DNA of 64,000 bases from Streptomyces sp. NBC_00249 (GTDB lineage: Bacteria > Actinomycetota > Actinomycetes > Streptomycetales > Streptomycetaceae): assembly GCF_026342355.1 (NCBI RefSeq), contig NZ_JAPEMV010000003.1, forward strand, positions 496,001 through 560,000. The letters run 5' to 3'. How positions within the stretch are numbered: the stretch's first letter is position 1; every line of letters starts with the position of its first letter. Shown here piece after piece: positions 1 to 9,042 of this stretch. The position numbers and the translations under genes are program-made. Under the pieces are notes generated by a model. The model did not search any database. It saw only the letters and a program-made list of their open reading frames with translations, and was not told where the DNA came from.

Positions 1-2312
1 AGGGCCCCCTGGGCAAGGAGATCCAGGCCGTGGTGCCCGTCACCGCCCCCGACGGGCAGGTGGTCGCACTGGTGTCCGCCGGCCTGACCGTCAAGAACGT
101 CACCGGCGTCGTCGACCGCCAGCTCCCCGTCATCCTCCTGGCCATCGCCACCGGCCTGGCCCTCGCCACCGGCGGCACCGCGCTCATCAGCCGACGGCTG
201 CGCCGCCAGACCCACGGGCTCGGCACGCAGGAGATGACCCGCATGTACGAGCACCACGACGCGGTGCTCCACTCCGTCCGCGAAGGCGTGCTCATCACCG
301 ACGGCGAAGGCCGGCTACTGCTCGCCAACGACGAGGCCAAACGGCTCCTCGGCCTGCCGGAGGACGCCGAGGGCCGCCACATCGGCGAGGTGCCGGGCCT
401 GGACCAGCGCATGGCGGACCTGCTGCTGTCCGGCCGGGTCGCCACCGACGAGGTACTGGAGACCGGGGACCGGCTGCTCGTCGTCAACCAGCGGCCCACC
501 CACCCCCGGGGCCGCCCCGAGGGCACCGCCGTCACCATCCGCGACTCCACCGAGATGCAGGTCCTCACCACCAGGGCGGACACGGCCCGCAGACGGCTCA
601 AGCTGCTCTACGACGCGGGCGGCGACGTCGGCACCACCCTCGACGTGGTCCGCACGGCCGAGGAACTCGCCGCCGTGGCCGTACCGCGCTTCGCGGACTA
701 CGCCACCGTCGACCTCGCCGACGCCGTCCTCGACGGCGACGAACCCGGACCCGGCGCCGACATGCGTCGCACCGCCGTCAGCGGCATCCGGCCCGACCAC
801 CCCCTCTACCCGCGCGGCCGGCTGATCGACTTCCTGCCGTCCACCCCCCAGGCCCGCGGCTACGGCACCGGCCGCGCCGAACTGGTCCCCGACCTGGCCG
901 ACGCCCCCGGCTGGCACGCCCAGGACCCCCCGCGCGCCCGGGCCATCGTCGACTACGGCATCCACTCCCTCATCGCCGCCCCCCTCAAGGCCCGGGGCGT
1001 CGTCCTCGGCGTCGTCAACTTCTGGCGCTCGGAGAAACCGGAGCCCTTCGACGAGGACGAACTCTCACTGGCCGAGGAACTCGTCGCCCGCGCCGCCGTC
1101 AGCATGGACAACGCCCGCCGCTACACCCGCGAGCACGCACTCGCCGTCACCCTCCAGCGCAGCCTGCTCCCGCGCGCCCTGCCCGAGCAGAGCGCCGTCG
1201 ACGTCGCGCACTTCTACCTGCCCGCCCAGTCCGGGGTCGGCGGCGACTGGTTCGACGTGATCCCGCTGCCCGGCAGCCGCGTCGCCCTCGTCGTCGGCGA
1301 CGTCGTCGGACACGGACTGCACGCCGCCGCCACCATGGGAAGGCTGCGCACGGCCGTGCACAACTTCTCCTCGCTCGACCTGCCGCCCGACGAGATCCTC
1401 GCCCGCCTCGACGCCCTCGTCCAGCGCATCGACCACGACCACGACGGCGACGGCGCGGACGCCGACAACGCCGGCGTACTCGGCGCGACCTGCCTCTACG
1501 CCATCTACGACCCCGTCTCCCAGCACTGCACGATGGCCCGGGCAGGCCACCTGCCGCCCCTGGTGGTCGCCCCCGACGGCACCACGGAGATCGTGGAGCT
1601 GCCCACCGGACCCCCACTGGGCCTCGGCGGCATGCCCTTCGAGACCGCCGAGATCTACCTGGCGGAAGGCAGCCAGCTCGTCCTGTACACCGACGGCCTC
1701 GTCGAGGAACGCACCCGCGACATCGGCGTGGGACTGGAACTGCTGCGCACGGCCCTCAGCCGGCCCGGGACCGACCCCGACGAGAGCTGCTCGGCCGTCC
1801 TCGAGGTCCTGCTGCCCACCCGCCCCACCGACGACGTGGCACTGCTCATCGCCCGCACCCGCACCCTCGGCCCCGACCGGGTCGCCCAGTGGGAGGTGCC
1901 CTTCCAGCCCGACGCCGTCGGCGTCATCCGGAACGCCGCCACGAAGAAGCTCGACGAATGGAAGCTGACGGAGCTGAGCTTCGCCACGGAACTGATCCTC
2001 AGCGAACTGATCACCAACTCGCTGCGCCACGGCAGCGCCCCCGTACGGGTCCGCCTCCTGCACGACCACACCCTGACCTGCGAGGTCTGGGACGGCAGCA
2101 GCATCGCCCCGCACCTGCGCTACGCGGCCACCACCGACGAGGGCGGACGCGGACTCTTCCTCGTGGCCCAGCTCAGCGAGCACTGGGGCACCCGCTACAC
2201 GCCGTACGGCAAGGTGATCTGGGCGGAGCAGACCCTCCCCGGCGCCCCCGGCACCAAAGCCCCCGCCGACCCTCCGCTCGCCGCCTTCCTCGACGACATC
2301 GAACCCCTCTGA
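1..2312 (+). CDS. SpoIIE-family sensor protein phosphatase (5' end outside window)
   Basis: The reading frame is already open at base 3, so the gene starts upstream of the window. The visible part begins with the end of an extracytoplasmic sensor domain and a transmembrane helix (about residues 40-60). A PAS domain, a GAF domain, a PP2C/SpoIIE phosphatase domain (GGDWFDV, then VVGDVVGHG) and a C-terminal HATPase domain of the RsbW type (LILSELITNSLRHG, then GRGLFLV) follow. Such proteins dephosphorylate anti-anti-sigma factors and so steer stress sigma factors; the HATPase may act as an anti-sigma kinase. The domain order is clear. The signal sensed is unknown, and no anti-anti-sigma gene is nearby. 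Confidence 0.93.
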   Translation, partial: GPLGKEIQAVVPVTAPDGQVVALVSAGLTVKNVTGVVDRQLPVILLAIATGLALATGGTALISRRLRRQTHGLGTQEMTRMYEHHDAVLHSVREGVLITDGEGRLLLANDEAKRLLGLPEDAEGRHIGEVPGLDQRMADLLLSGRVATDEVLETGDRLLVVNQRPTHPRGRPEGTAVTIRDSTEMQVLTTRADTARRRLKLLYDAGGDVGTTLDVVRTAEELAAVAVPRFADYATVDLADAVLDGDEPGPGADMRRTAVSGIRPDHPLYPRGRLIDFLPSTPQARGYGTGRAELVPDLADAPGWHAQDPPRARAIVDYGIHSLIAAPLKARGVVLGVVNFWRSEKPEPFDEDELSLAEELVARAAVSMDNARRYTREHALAVTLQRSLLPRALPEQSAVDVAHFYLPAQSGVGGDWFDVIPLPGSRVALVVGDVVGHGLHAAATMGRLRTAVHNFSSLDLPPDEILARLDALVQRIDHDHDGDGADADNAGVLGATCLYAIYDPVSQHCTMARAGHLPPLVVAPDGTTEIVELPTGPPLGLGGMPFETAEIYLAEGSQLVLYTDGLVEERTRDIGVGLELLRTALSRPGTDPDESCSAVLEVLLPTRPTDDVALLIARTRTLGPDRVAQWEVPFQPDAVGVIRNAATKKLDEWKLTELSFATELILSELITNSLRHGSAPVRVRLLHDHTLTCEVWDGSSIAPHLRYAATTDEGGRGLFLVAQLSEHWGTRYTPYGKVIWAEQTLPGAPGTKAPADPPLAAFLDDIEPL

Positions 2313-2335
2313 CGGCGCACGAGCGCGTCGGGCCC

Positions 2336-3133
2336 TCACGCCGCCGTCCAGCCGCCGTCCATCGGGAGGGAGGCGCCGGTCACGTGCCCGGTGTGCGGGC
2401 CGCACAGCCACAGGGCGACCGCGGCCACCTCCGCCGGCTCGATCAGCCGCTTGATGGCCGAGCCTCGCAGCAGCACCTCGGTGACGACCCGCTCCGCCGG
2501 GATCCCGTGGGCCAGCGCCTGCGCCTCGATCTGCCGCTCCACCAGGGGGGTGCGTACGTAGCCGGGGTTCACGCAGTTGCTCGTCACCCCGTACGGGGCG
2601 CCCTCCAGGGCCGTGACCTTGCTGAGCCCCTCCAGCGCGTGCTTCGCCGTCACGTACCCGGACTTGAACGGGCTGGCCCGCAGCCCGTGCACGCTGGAGA
2701 TGTTGACCACCCGGCCCCAGCCCCGCCGGTACATGTGCGGCAGGGTCCGCCGCAGCAGCAGGAACGGCGCGCCGACCATCACCCGCTGCATCCGCTCGAA
2801 CAGCTCGGGCGGGAACTCCTCGATGGCCGACACGTGCTGCAGCCCGGCATTGTTGACCAGGACGTCCACCGCCTCCGGCAGCCCCGCGAGGGCGTCCGGA
2901 TCCGCGAGGTCCGCCGTATGGGCCCGCCCGCCGACGAGCTCGGCGACCGCCCCGGCGGCCCGCCCGTCCACGTCCACGACGTGCACGAGCGCACCGGCGG
3001 AGGCCAGCGCCACGGCGCAGGCCCGCCCGATACCGCTGCCGCCACCGGTCACCAAGGCCACGCGCCCCGTCAGATCGACCCCCGCGGAGGCGGAAGCCGT
3101 CACCCCGGGCACCGTGGAGAATCCGCTCGTCAT
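2336..3133 (-). CDS. bdhA: 3-hydroxybutyrate dehydrogenase (SDR family)
   Basis: This is a 265-aa classical short-chain dehydrogenase. It has the NAD-binding TGGGSGIGRA, the NNAG motif, the catalytic Ser in NISSVHG and the YVTAK Tyr/Lys pair. NPGYVRTPLVERQI is typical of D-3-hydroxybutyrate dehydrogenases, which interconvert 3-hydroxybutyrate and acetoacetate in polyhydroxybutyrate and ketone-body metabolism. The ATG at 3133 was chosen because the SDR fold begins about 20 residues after it. The frame stays open to 3199, but that extension is Arg-rich and unlike the family. It is convergent with the phosphatase gene, 23 bp away, with no clear hairpin between them. The substrate is inferred from motif similarity. 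Confidence 0.85.
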   Translation of the reverse strand: MTSGFSTVPGVTASASAGVDLTGRVALVTGGGSGIGRACAVALASAGALVHVVDVDGRAAGAVAELVGGRAHTADLADPDALAGLPEAVDVLVNNAGLQHVSAIEEFPPELFERMQRVMVGAPFLLLRRTLPHMYRRGWGRVVNISSVHGLRASPFKSGYVTAKHALEGLSKVTALEGAPYGVTSNCVNPGYVRTPLVERQIEAQALAHGIPAERVVTEVLLRGSAIKRLIEPAEVAAVALWLCGPHTGHVTGASLPMDGGWTAA

Positions 3134-3223
3134 GACCCGAACGTTAGACAAGCGCGCCGGACCGGCCGATGTGCGCCACCGCCACAGTCGGCCCGCCACC
3201 CATGGCGTCCGCCACCACCGGGC

Positions 3224-3397
3224 CTACCGCGAAGTGGGCCGCCAGCCCGGCATCCCGGTCGGAGGCCGGCCCGCCATCACCTGGGCCAGGGCATGGAGGA
3301 TCTCTTCCGCATCCCGCCGGACCTGCCCGGGTACGTCACCGCGCTCCCGTATGAGCTGGGCGTAGATCGGCGCGTCGCTGCTGCTGGTGCTGCTCAC
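3224..3397 (-). CDS. Small hypothetical protein, 57 aa
   Basis: A short frame starts at GTG 3397 with an AGGGGAG ribosome-binding site 11 nt upstream. The product begins VSSTSSSDAPIYAQLIRERG and has a predicted amphipathic helix (about residues 17-42, RRDAEEILHALAQVM) and a Pro-rich tail. I recognise no domain. Helix-like composition and a plausible ribosome site favour a real gene over chance. It lies between the dehydrogenase start and the divergent DUF1266 gene. It could be a small adaptor or regulatory peptide, but nothing shows its function. Confidence 0.55.
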   Translation of the reverse strand: MSSTSSSDAPIYAQLIRERGDVPGQVRRDAEEILHALAQVMAGRPPTGMPGWRPTSR

Positions 3398-3503
3398 TTA
3401 GGACTTCGCTCCCCTGAAGCCGGCACCTTCGGCCGGGCGGGCACCAGTGTAGGAGGCCCGGTCCGGTCGACCGAACGAAGATCGGCACTGGTTAGGGTGC
3501 TCC

Positions 3504-4661
3504 ATGAGCTGGAACCCGCCGAGCGTGATCGAACAAGAGCTGTACGAGGCCAGGTTGAAGGGGGACTGGGCGCTCTACCACGACGTGCTCGCGCGCAGCG
3601 AGCTCTTCCTCGCCGCCCCCCGACAGGACGTGGACGCCGAACCGGACGCCGTCCGCTTCTACCCGGCCAACGACGTGCAGCTGCACGTCTGGACCGAGGG
3701 CGCCCTGCCCGACCCGACGGACGACCTCGTCTTCCACGGCAGGGACTTCGGCTGGTTCGCCGCCGTCTGGGAGGACGGGGACCCGCCCTACCTGACCGTC
3801 AACCCGGGCACCCCCTGCGAGGCCAACCTCCCCGCCGCCGACCGCGCCCGCTGGACCCGGCACGCCGAGCGCGCCACCCGCTACGGCCTGGAACAGGGCC
3901 GGGTGCAGACGCTGCGGCCCGCCCGGCCGCTCCCCGCCCCCGTCGTCCTGGGCCTCGCGGCAGGCGCCCACCTCTCCGTACGCAACGGCCTCTTCTGGAA
4001 CGCCCTCGGCTACCAGGGCCAGGGCTACCTCCTCGAACAGGAGAAGCTCCGCGACTCCTGGGGCGTCACCACCCGCGAGGAGTGGCTCGCCTCCACCGAA
4101 CGCCTCCTCGCCGGTGAGGTCGTCGACCCCCTGTGGGAGCTCGCCCTGCACGTCCGCAACGTCCTGCACGAGCACCACGGCGAACCGCCCGCCCCCGAGG
4201 AGTGGAGCCAGGAGCTGGCCGACGGGATGCGGCGCAGCGCCGCCCGCACCGGCAACCCGGGCTCCGCCCGGGAACTGGAGAGCCTGATCGGGCAGGGCCG
4301 CATGCTCGTCGGACGCATCGGCCGCTACGAGGAACGCTTCCGCGCCGACGGACTGCTGGCCGACGGCGCGTACGTCCGCTCCGTCCTCGCCTGGGACTAC
4401 GGCCGGGCCTCCCAGATGGCCCGCTGGGGCCTCGGCGCCCGCTTCGGGACCCTCGCCGAGACCGAGAAGGCCGTCGTACGCGCGGGCGAGGCCGCCCGGG
4501 CCGTGTACGGCTCCTGGGAGGACCTCTCGGCCGGATTCGTCCTCGGGCGCTGCCTGCACTTCGACGAGGAGCGGTTCGGGGACTGGTACGAGGAGATGGT
4601 CGTCGCCCACCACGAGCTGACGACCGATCCCGACAGCCCCTGGCTCGCCATCAGTCTCTAG
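3504..4661 (+). CDS. DUF1266 domain protein
   Basis: A 385-aa soluble protein without signal or membrane segments. The C-terminal third (about residues 240-385) carries the DUF1266 signature: WDYGRASQMARWGLGARFGT, then a conserved VVRAGEAARAVYGSWEDLSAGFVLGRC stretch (split here as AVYGSWEDLSAGFVLGRC), then FDEERFGDWYEEM. DUF1266 proteins are common in Streptomyces and have no established function. The ATG has no Shine-Dalgarno sequence, but a TAGGGT -10 hexamer ends 5 nt before it (3493-3498), so the mRNA is probably leaderless. The N-terminal half is specific to this protein and unassigned. Confidence 0.85.
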   Translation: MSWNPPSVIEQELYEARLKGDWALYHDVLARSELFLAAPRQDVDAEPDAVRFYPANDVQLHVWTEGALPDPTDDLVFHGRDFGWFAAVWEDGDPPYLTVNPGTPCEANLPAADRARWTRHAERATRYGLEQGRVQTLRPARPLPAPVVLGLAAGAHLSVRNGLFWNALGYQGQGYLLEQEKLRDSWGVTTREEWLASTERLLAGEVVDPLWELALHVRNVLHEHHGEPPAPEEWSQELADGMRRSAARTGNPGSARELESLIGQGRMLVGRIGRYEERFRADGLLADGAYVRSVLAWDYGRASQMARWGLGARFGTLAETEKAVVRAGEAARAVYGSWEDLSAGFVLGRCLHFDEERFGDWYEEMVVAHHELTTDPDSPWLAISL

Positions 4662-4774
4662 GCCGGCCTGCCGGTGCCGCACCGCGTGGCGATCACCCGT
4701 GGACGGTCCGAGAATGGGACTGCCGGGAAGACATCCGCCCGACGCCGGACGGTCCTGCACGTCCTGGAGGGCTG

Positions 4775-6649
4775 ATGCGTCCCTATCCGCCGATTGCCGA
4801 TCACGGTCTGATCGGGGACCTCCAGACCTGCGCGCTCGTCTCCTCCGAGGGCGTCCTGGACTGGTTCTGCGCGCCCCGCTTCGACTCGCCCAGCATCTTC
4901 GCCGGACTGCTCGACCACGACCGCGGCGGACATTTCTCCCTCACCGCGGACGCCCCGGACCTCCCGGACGCCGTCGGCGCGGGCGGGCCGGGCGCCGGGG
5001 GCGGGGTCGTCACCCGCCAGCTCTACCTCGCCGACACGGCCGTCCTCATCACCCGCTTCCTCACTCGGGCGGGCGTCGGGGAGGTGGTCGACTTCATGCC
5101 CGTCCACACTCCCCACACCGCCACCGACCGGCACCAGGTGGTGCGCGTGCTGAGGGTGGTACGCGGCTCCGTGCGCTTCGCCCTGGAGTGCCGGCCCCGC
5201 TTCGACTACGGCCGCGCCCCCCACCACCTCACCCTGGACGGCCCCACCGCCCGCTTCGACGGCCCGGGCGTCACGGCACACCTCCAGGCCCTCGGCTCCC
5301 TCGCGCCGGAGGCCGACGGCGACGACGTACGGGCCACGGCGACCCTGAGCGCCGGCGAGCGCGCGGCCGTCGTCCTGACGGTGTGCGACGCGGGGGCCGC
5401 CGCCCCGCCGCCCCTCGACGCGGACGCCCTGGCGCAGGAGTTCACCGCCGTGCGCCGCTTCTGGCACGACTGGATCGGACGCTGTACCTACCGCGGCCGC
5501 TGGCAGCAGATCGTCAACCGCTCCGCCATCACTCTCAAGCTCATGACGTACGCGCCCACCGGCGCGCCGATCGCCGCCGCGACCATGGGCCTGCCCGAGG
5601 AGGAGGGCGGCGAGCGCAACTGGGACTACCGCTACACCTGGGTCCGCGACGCCTCCCTGGCCGTGCGCGCCATGCTCGACCTCGGCTTCACCGAGGAGGC
5701 GAACGCCTTCCGCCACTGGCTCCGGCTCCGGCTCGAGGACGGGGGAGCCCCCGGAGGCGAACCGTTGCAGATCATGTACCGCGTCGACGGCGACCCGCAC
5801 CTGGCCGAAGAGGTCCTCGGCCACCTCACGGGCTGGCGCGGCTCCGCCCCGGTGCGCGCGGGCAACGGGGCCGCCGGGCAGCTGCAGCTGGACATCTACG
5901 GCGAGGCCTACTACGCCCTCGCCCAGGCGGGCCGGGCAGCCGACGTGGGCGGCTACGACGGATGGCAGCGCGCCGCGGCCGTACTGGACTGGCTGTGCGA
6001 CCACTGGGACCGCCCCGACGAGGGCATCTGGGAGACCCGGGGCGGCCGCAAGGACTTCACCTACAGCCGCCTCATGTGCTGGGTCGCCCTCGACCGCGGC
6101 ATCCGCCAGGCCACCGCCTTCGCCCGCCCGGCGGACGTGCCCCGCTGGACCGCCGCCCGCGACGCCGTCATGCGGCAGGTCATGACGCGCGGGTGGAGCG
6201 AGGAGCGCCAGGCGTTCGTCCAGTACTACGGCGGCAGCGTCCTGGACGCCTCCCTGCTGCTGATGCCGATGGTCGGCTTCATCGCCCCGAAGGACCCCCG
6301 CTGGCTGTCGACGCTCGAAGCCATGGACGACGAGCTCGTCTCCGACAGCCTCGTCTACCGCTACGACCCCGCCGCCTCCCCCGACGGCCTGCGCGGCTCC
6401 GAGGGCACCTTCTCCCTGTGCACCTTCCTGTACGTGTACGCCCTGGCGCGGGCCGGCCGCCTGGAGCAGGCCCGCTACGCCTTCGACAAGATGCTCACCT
6501 ACGCCAACCACGTGGGACTGTTCGCCGAGGAGATCGGCCCCACCGGTGAGCAACTGGGCAACTTCCCCCAGGCCTTCACCCACCTCGCCCTGGTCGCCGC
6601 GGCCCTCGCGCTCGACACGGAACTCGACCGCGCGGCGAGCCGCGGCTAG
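4775..6649 (+). CDS. Glycoside hydrolase family 15 protein (glucoamylase/trehalase type)
   Basis: A 624-aa cytoplasmic enzyme. The N-terminal beta-sandwich opens with PPIADHGLIGDLQTCALVSS, and the catalytic (alpha/alpha)6 barrel follows. Conserved blocks are NWDYRYTWVRDAS, QLDIYGEAYYAL, IWETRGGRKDFTYSRLMCW (first catalytic Glu) and EEIGPTGEQLGNFPQAFTH (second catalytic Glu). GH15 enzymes of this bacterial type hydrolyse alpha-glucosidic bonds in maltodextrins or, as in mycobacteria, trehalose; the sequence alone does not decide which. ATG 4775 follows GGAGG at 4765-4769. The gene is convergent with the peptidase gene, only 16 bp away. Confidence 0.93.
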   Translation: MRPYPPIADHGLIGDLQTCALVSSEGVLDWFCAPRFDSPSIFAGLLDHDRGGHFSLTADAPDLPDAVGAGGPGAGGGVVTRQLYLADTAVLITRFLTRAGVGEVVDFMPVHTPHTATDRHQVVRVLRVVRGSVRFALECRPRFDYGRAPHHLTLDGPTARFDGPGVTAHLQALGSLAPEADGDDVRATATLSAGERAAVVLTVCDAGAAAPPPLDADALAQEFTAVRRFWHDWIGRCTYRGRWQQIVNRSAITLKLMTYAPTGAPIAAATMGLPEEEGGERNWDYRYTWVRDASLAVRAMLDLGFTEEANAFRHWLRLRLEDGGAPGGEPLQIMYRVDGDPHLAEEVLGHLTGWRGSAPVRAGNGAAGQLQLDIYGEAYYALAQAGRAADVGGYDGWQRAAAVLDWLCDHWDRPDEGIWETRGGRKDFTYSRLMCWVALDRGIRQATAFARPADVPRWTAARDAVMRQVMTRGWSEERQAFVQYYGGSVLDASLLLMPMVGFIAPKDPRWLSTLEAMDDELVSDSLVYRYDPAASPDGLRGSEGTFSLCTFLYVYALARAGRLEQARYAFDKMLTYANHVGLFAEEIGPTGEQLGNFPQAFTHLALVAAALALDTELDRAASRG

Positions 6650-6665
6650 GGCGTCTCCTGCGGCC

Positions 6666-8252
6666 CTACTTGCAGACGGTGCCGTCCGCCGGCGCGGTGC
6701 CCTCGACGAGGAACGCGTCGACGGTCTTGGTCGCGCAGCTGTTGTTCCCGTACGTGCCGTGGCCCTCGCCCTGCACGGTGACGTTGACGCCGACGCCCTT
6801 GCCGAGGGCCTCGGACATCCGCTTCGCGCCCTCGACCGGGGTGGCCGGGTCGCCGGTGTTGCCGATGACCAGGATCGGGTCCGCCCCGGCCGCGCCGACC
6901 TGCGGCTTGTCGGTGGCGCCGCGGACCGGCCACTCGGAGCAGCCCAGCAGCCCCTCCACCGTGGACGGGCCGAAGACCGGGGAGGCCGCGCGGAAGGCGG
7001 GCTCCTGGGCCTTCATCTCCTCCACCGTGTGGCGGCGGCTGGTGTCGGCGCAGGTGATCGCCGCCTGTGCGGCGTTGCTGTTGCTGTAGCGGCCGTCCTC
7101 GCCGCGGCCGCTGTAGGCGTCGGAGAGGGCCAGCAGCAGGTTGCCCGTGCCGAGCTTCTGCACCTCGCCCAGCCCCTGGACGAGGTACTCCCAGCTCTCC
7201 TCGTCGTAGAGGCTGGCGACGATACCGGTGAGGGCCTGGTCGGAGGTCAGCTTGCGGCCGCCGTCCGTGGGCGCGGGCTTCGTCTTCAGCTTCTCCAGCA
7301 TCGCGGATATCCGCTGGTTGCCCTCCGCGTCGCTGGCGCCGGTCGGGCAGTTGGCCGTGTACTTCCCCCGGCAGTACTTCATGGCGTGCTCCAGGGCCTG
7401 CTGGAAGCCCTTGGTCTGCCCCAGGCCCTGCTGGACGTCGTCCGCCGTCGGGTCCACGACGGCGTCGAAGACGGTCCGCCCGACGTTCTTCGGGAACAGG
7501 TGCGCGTAGACGCCGCCCAGTTCGGTGCCGTACGACATGCCGAAGTAGTTCAGCTTCCGGTCGCCCAGCACCTGCCGCATGAGGTCCATGTCGCGCGCGG
7601 TGTCGGCCGTCCCGACGTGGGGGAGGAGCTTGGCGGAGTTCTTCTTGCAGGCGTCCGTGAACTTCTTGACGTCGTCGAGCGGGTTCTGGCTGCCGGCGCC
7701 CTCGTCGAGGGTCTTGTCGTCGAGGCAGGTCACCCCGGCGGTGTTGCCCACACCGCGCGGGTCGAAGCTGACCAGGTCGTAGACGGTGTTCAGCTTCTTG
7801 TACTCGGCCGCGGACTGGGGCAGCGTCTGGACGCCCGAGGCACCCGGGCCGCCGAAGTTGTACACCAGCGAACCCAGGCGCTTGGCCGTGTCGGTCGCCT
7901 TCTTGCGGATCAGCGCGACGTCCAGGCTCTCACCGCCCGGAGCGGTGTAGTCCAGGGGCGCCTTCATCGTCGCGCACTCCCAGCCGGTGCCCGGGGCCTT
8001 GCCGCCGCCCTGGGCCGCCGACGGCGCCGGGCAGGGCCGCCAGTCGGGCTTCTGCGAGGTCAGCGCGGCGGGCAGCACCGCCGGGACGGCCGGGGCGCTC
8101 GTGGCGGGCGAGCCCGAGGGCTTCGCGTCGGCCTTCTTCCCGGCCTCCTCGCCGCCGCAGGCCGCCAGGACGGGGACCGCCAGCAGTGAGGCGGCGGCCA
8201 GGAGCGCCGTACGGACGGGGCGGCGGACGGTGCGGCGTGCGGCGTGCGGCAT
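6666..8252 (-). CDS. Secreted tripeptidyl-aminopeptidase-like lipoprotein (peptidase S33)
   Basis: A 528-aa exported alpha/beta hydrolase. The signal peptide ends in a lipobox (VLAAC, Cys32), so the protein should be anchored to the membrane outside. The nucleophile sits in GMSYG, the acid in GNTGDPATP and the His in GEGHGTYGN near the C terminus, as in the Streptomyces tripeptidyl aminopeptidase/SlpD-SlpE family with a Tap-like C-terminal domain. These enzymes remove short peptides from the N termini of extracellular proteins. ATG 8252 has AGGAG 7 nt upstream. A candidate promoter lies at 8296-8324 on this strand. Confidence 0.92.
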   Translation of the reverse strand: MPHAARRTVRRPVRTALLAAASLLAVPVLAACGGEEAGKKADAKPSGSPATSAPAVPAVLPAALTSQKPDWRPCPAPSAAQGGGKAPGTGWECATMKAPLDYTAPGGESLDVALIRKKATDTAKRLGSLVYNFGGPGASGVQTLPQSAAEYKKLNTVYDLVSFDPRGVGNTAGVTCLDDKTLDEGAGSQNPLDDVKKFTDACKKNSAKLLPHVGTADTARDMDLMRQVLGDRKLNYFGMSYGTELGGVYAHLFPKNVGRTVFDAVVDPTADDVQQGLGQTKGFQQALEHAMKYCRGKYTANCPTGASDAEGNQRISAMLEKLKTKPAPTDGGRKLTSDQALTGIVASLYDEESWEYLVQGLGEVQKLGTGNLLLALSDAYSGRGEDGRYSNSNAAQAAITCADTSRRHTVEEMKAQEPAFRAASPVFGPSTVEGLLGCSEWPVRGATDKPQVGAAGADPILVIGNTGDPATPVEGAKRMSEALGKGVGVNVTVQGEGHGTYGNNSCATKTVDAFLVEGTAPADGTVCK

Positions 8253-8295
8253 ACGAGGGCTCCTGCGCGGGTCGGACGTGATCAGGCAAACAGAC

Positions 8296-8324
8296 AGTAA
8301 AGGTCATGGTTGGTTTCTCGCCAA
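8296..8324 (-). promoter_or_regulatory. Candidate promoter of the S33 peptidase gene
   Basis: Read on the minus strand, TTGGCG (8319-8324) and TTTACT (8296-8301) are separated by 17 nt, which would start transcription about 35-40 nt upstream of the gene. The hexamers only partly match consensus. Confidence 0.35.
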
Positions 8325-8512
8325 GTCCTCCCGGTCGCGATCAGGTCACGCCTGTGCACTCGCTACGGCCGGCCCCGCCCGGCTGCCCGACGTCAGTGAC
8401 ACGTCAAGGACACCGCGGACCGCGTCAGGAGAGCGTCAGGAGCCGCCCGCACCCCGTGGACCCGCCCGTTTCATGGAAACCGCCGCAGCGGAGAACACAG
8501 AGGGAGCGGGCC

Positions 8513-9025
8513 GTGCGCAGAGTCGTGGTCGGAGTCAGTGGAACCCCGGGCAGCCTGGCCGCCCTCCACCGGGCAGCCGTCGAAGCCCGGACGCGGTCGG
8601 CCGAACTGTGGGTGGTCATGGCCTGGCAGGCGCCCCGGGCCCCGACGGCGCGGCGCTGCCCGCGCGAGGACCCGGTCCTCGCCGCCTGCCGGGCCGCCGC
8701 CGTCCAGCGCCTGCGCGAGGTACTGGACACCGCCTTCGGCGCCGGGCCGCCGCCCGGGGTCACCCTGGCCGGCCTCGCGGTACGGGCCACCCCCGGCGCC
8801 GCCCTCGTGGACACCGCCGACGGCCGCGAGGACCTCCTCGTCGTGGGCACCGGCTCGCGCTCCGCGCTGCGCCGCCTGCGGCCCTCGGTGGCCCGCCACT
8901 GCCTGGCGCACGCCGCCTGCCCGGTGCTGACCGTGCCGCCGTCCCCGCTGGAGGCCGAGCTCGACGCCGCACGCCGCCGCAACCTGTGGCGGCTGCCGCT
9001 GGACGCGCGCGAGCTGACCCCGTGA
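8513..9025 (+). CDS. Universal stress protein, single domain
   Basis: A 170-aa UspA-fold protein. It starts VRRVVVGVSGTPGS, typical of the first beta strand. The ATP-binding signature is G-x-G plus GS: VVGTGSRSALRRLRPSVARH, followed by CPVLTV. USPs bind ATP or act as stress and dormancy effectors. The GTG at 8513 was chosen because AGGGAG lies 6 nt upstream and the fold begins there; the frame remains open upstream to 8306, but that extension is Pro/Arg-rich. Streptomyces USPs are often two-domain, so a single domain is on the short side. Confidence 0.9.
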   Translation: MRRVVVGVSGTPGSLAALHRAAVEARTRSAELWVVMAWQAPRAPTARRCPREDPVLAACRAAAVQRLREVLDTAFGAGPPPGVTLAGLAVRATPGAALVDTADGREDLLVVGTGSRSALRRLRPSVARHCLAHAACPVLTVPPSPLEAELDAARRRNLWRLPLDARELTP

Positions 9026-9042
9026 GACAGGCCCCAGGGGCG

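Noticed and set aside
1889..4117. Very long plus-strand frame across the dehydrogenase gene
   Set aside because: High-GC shadow frame with biased composition (Arg, Pro, Gly, His); real genes lie in other frames.
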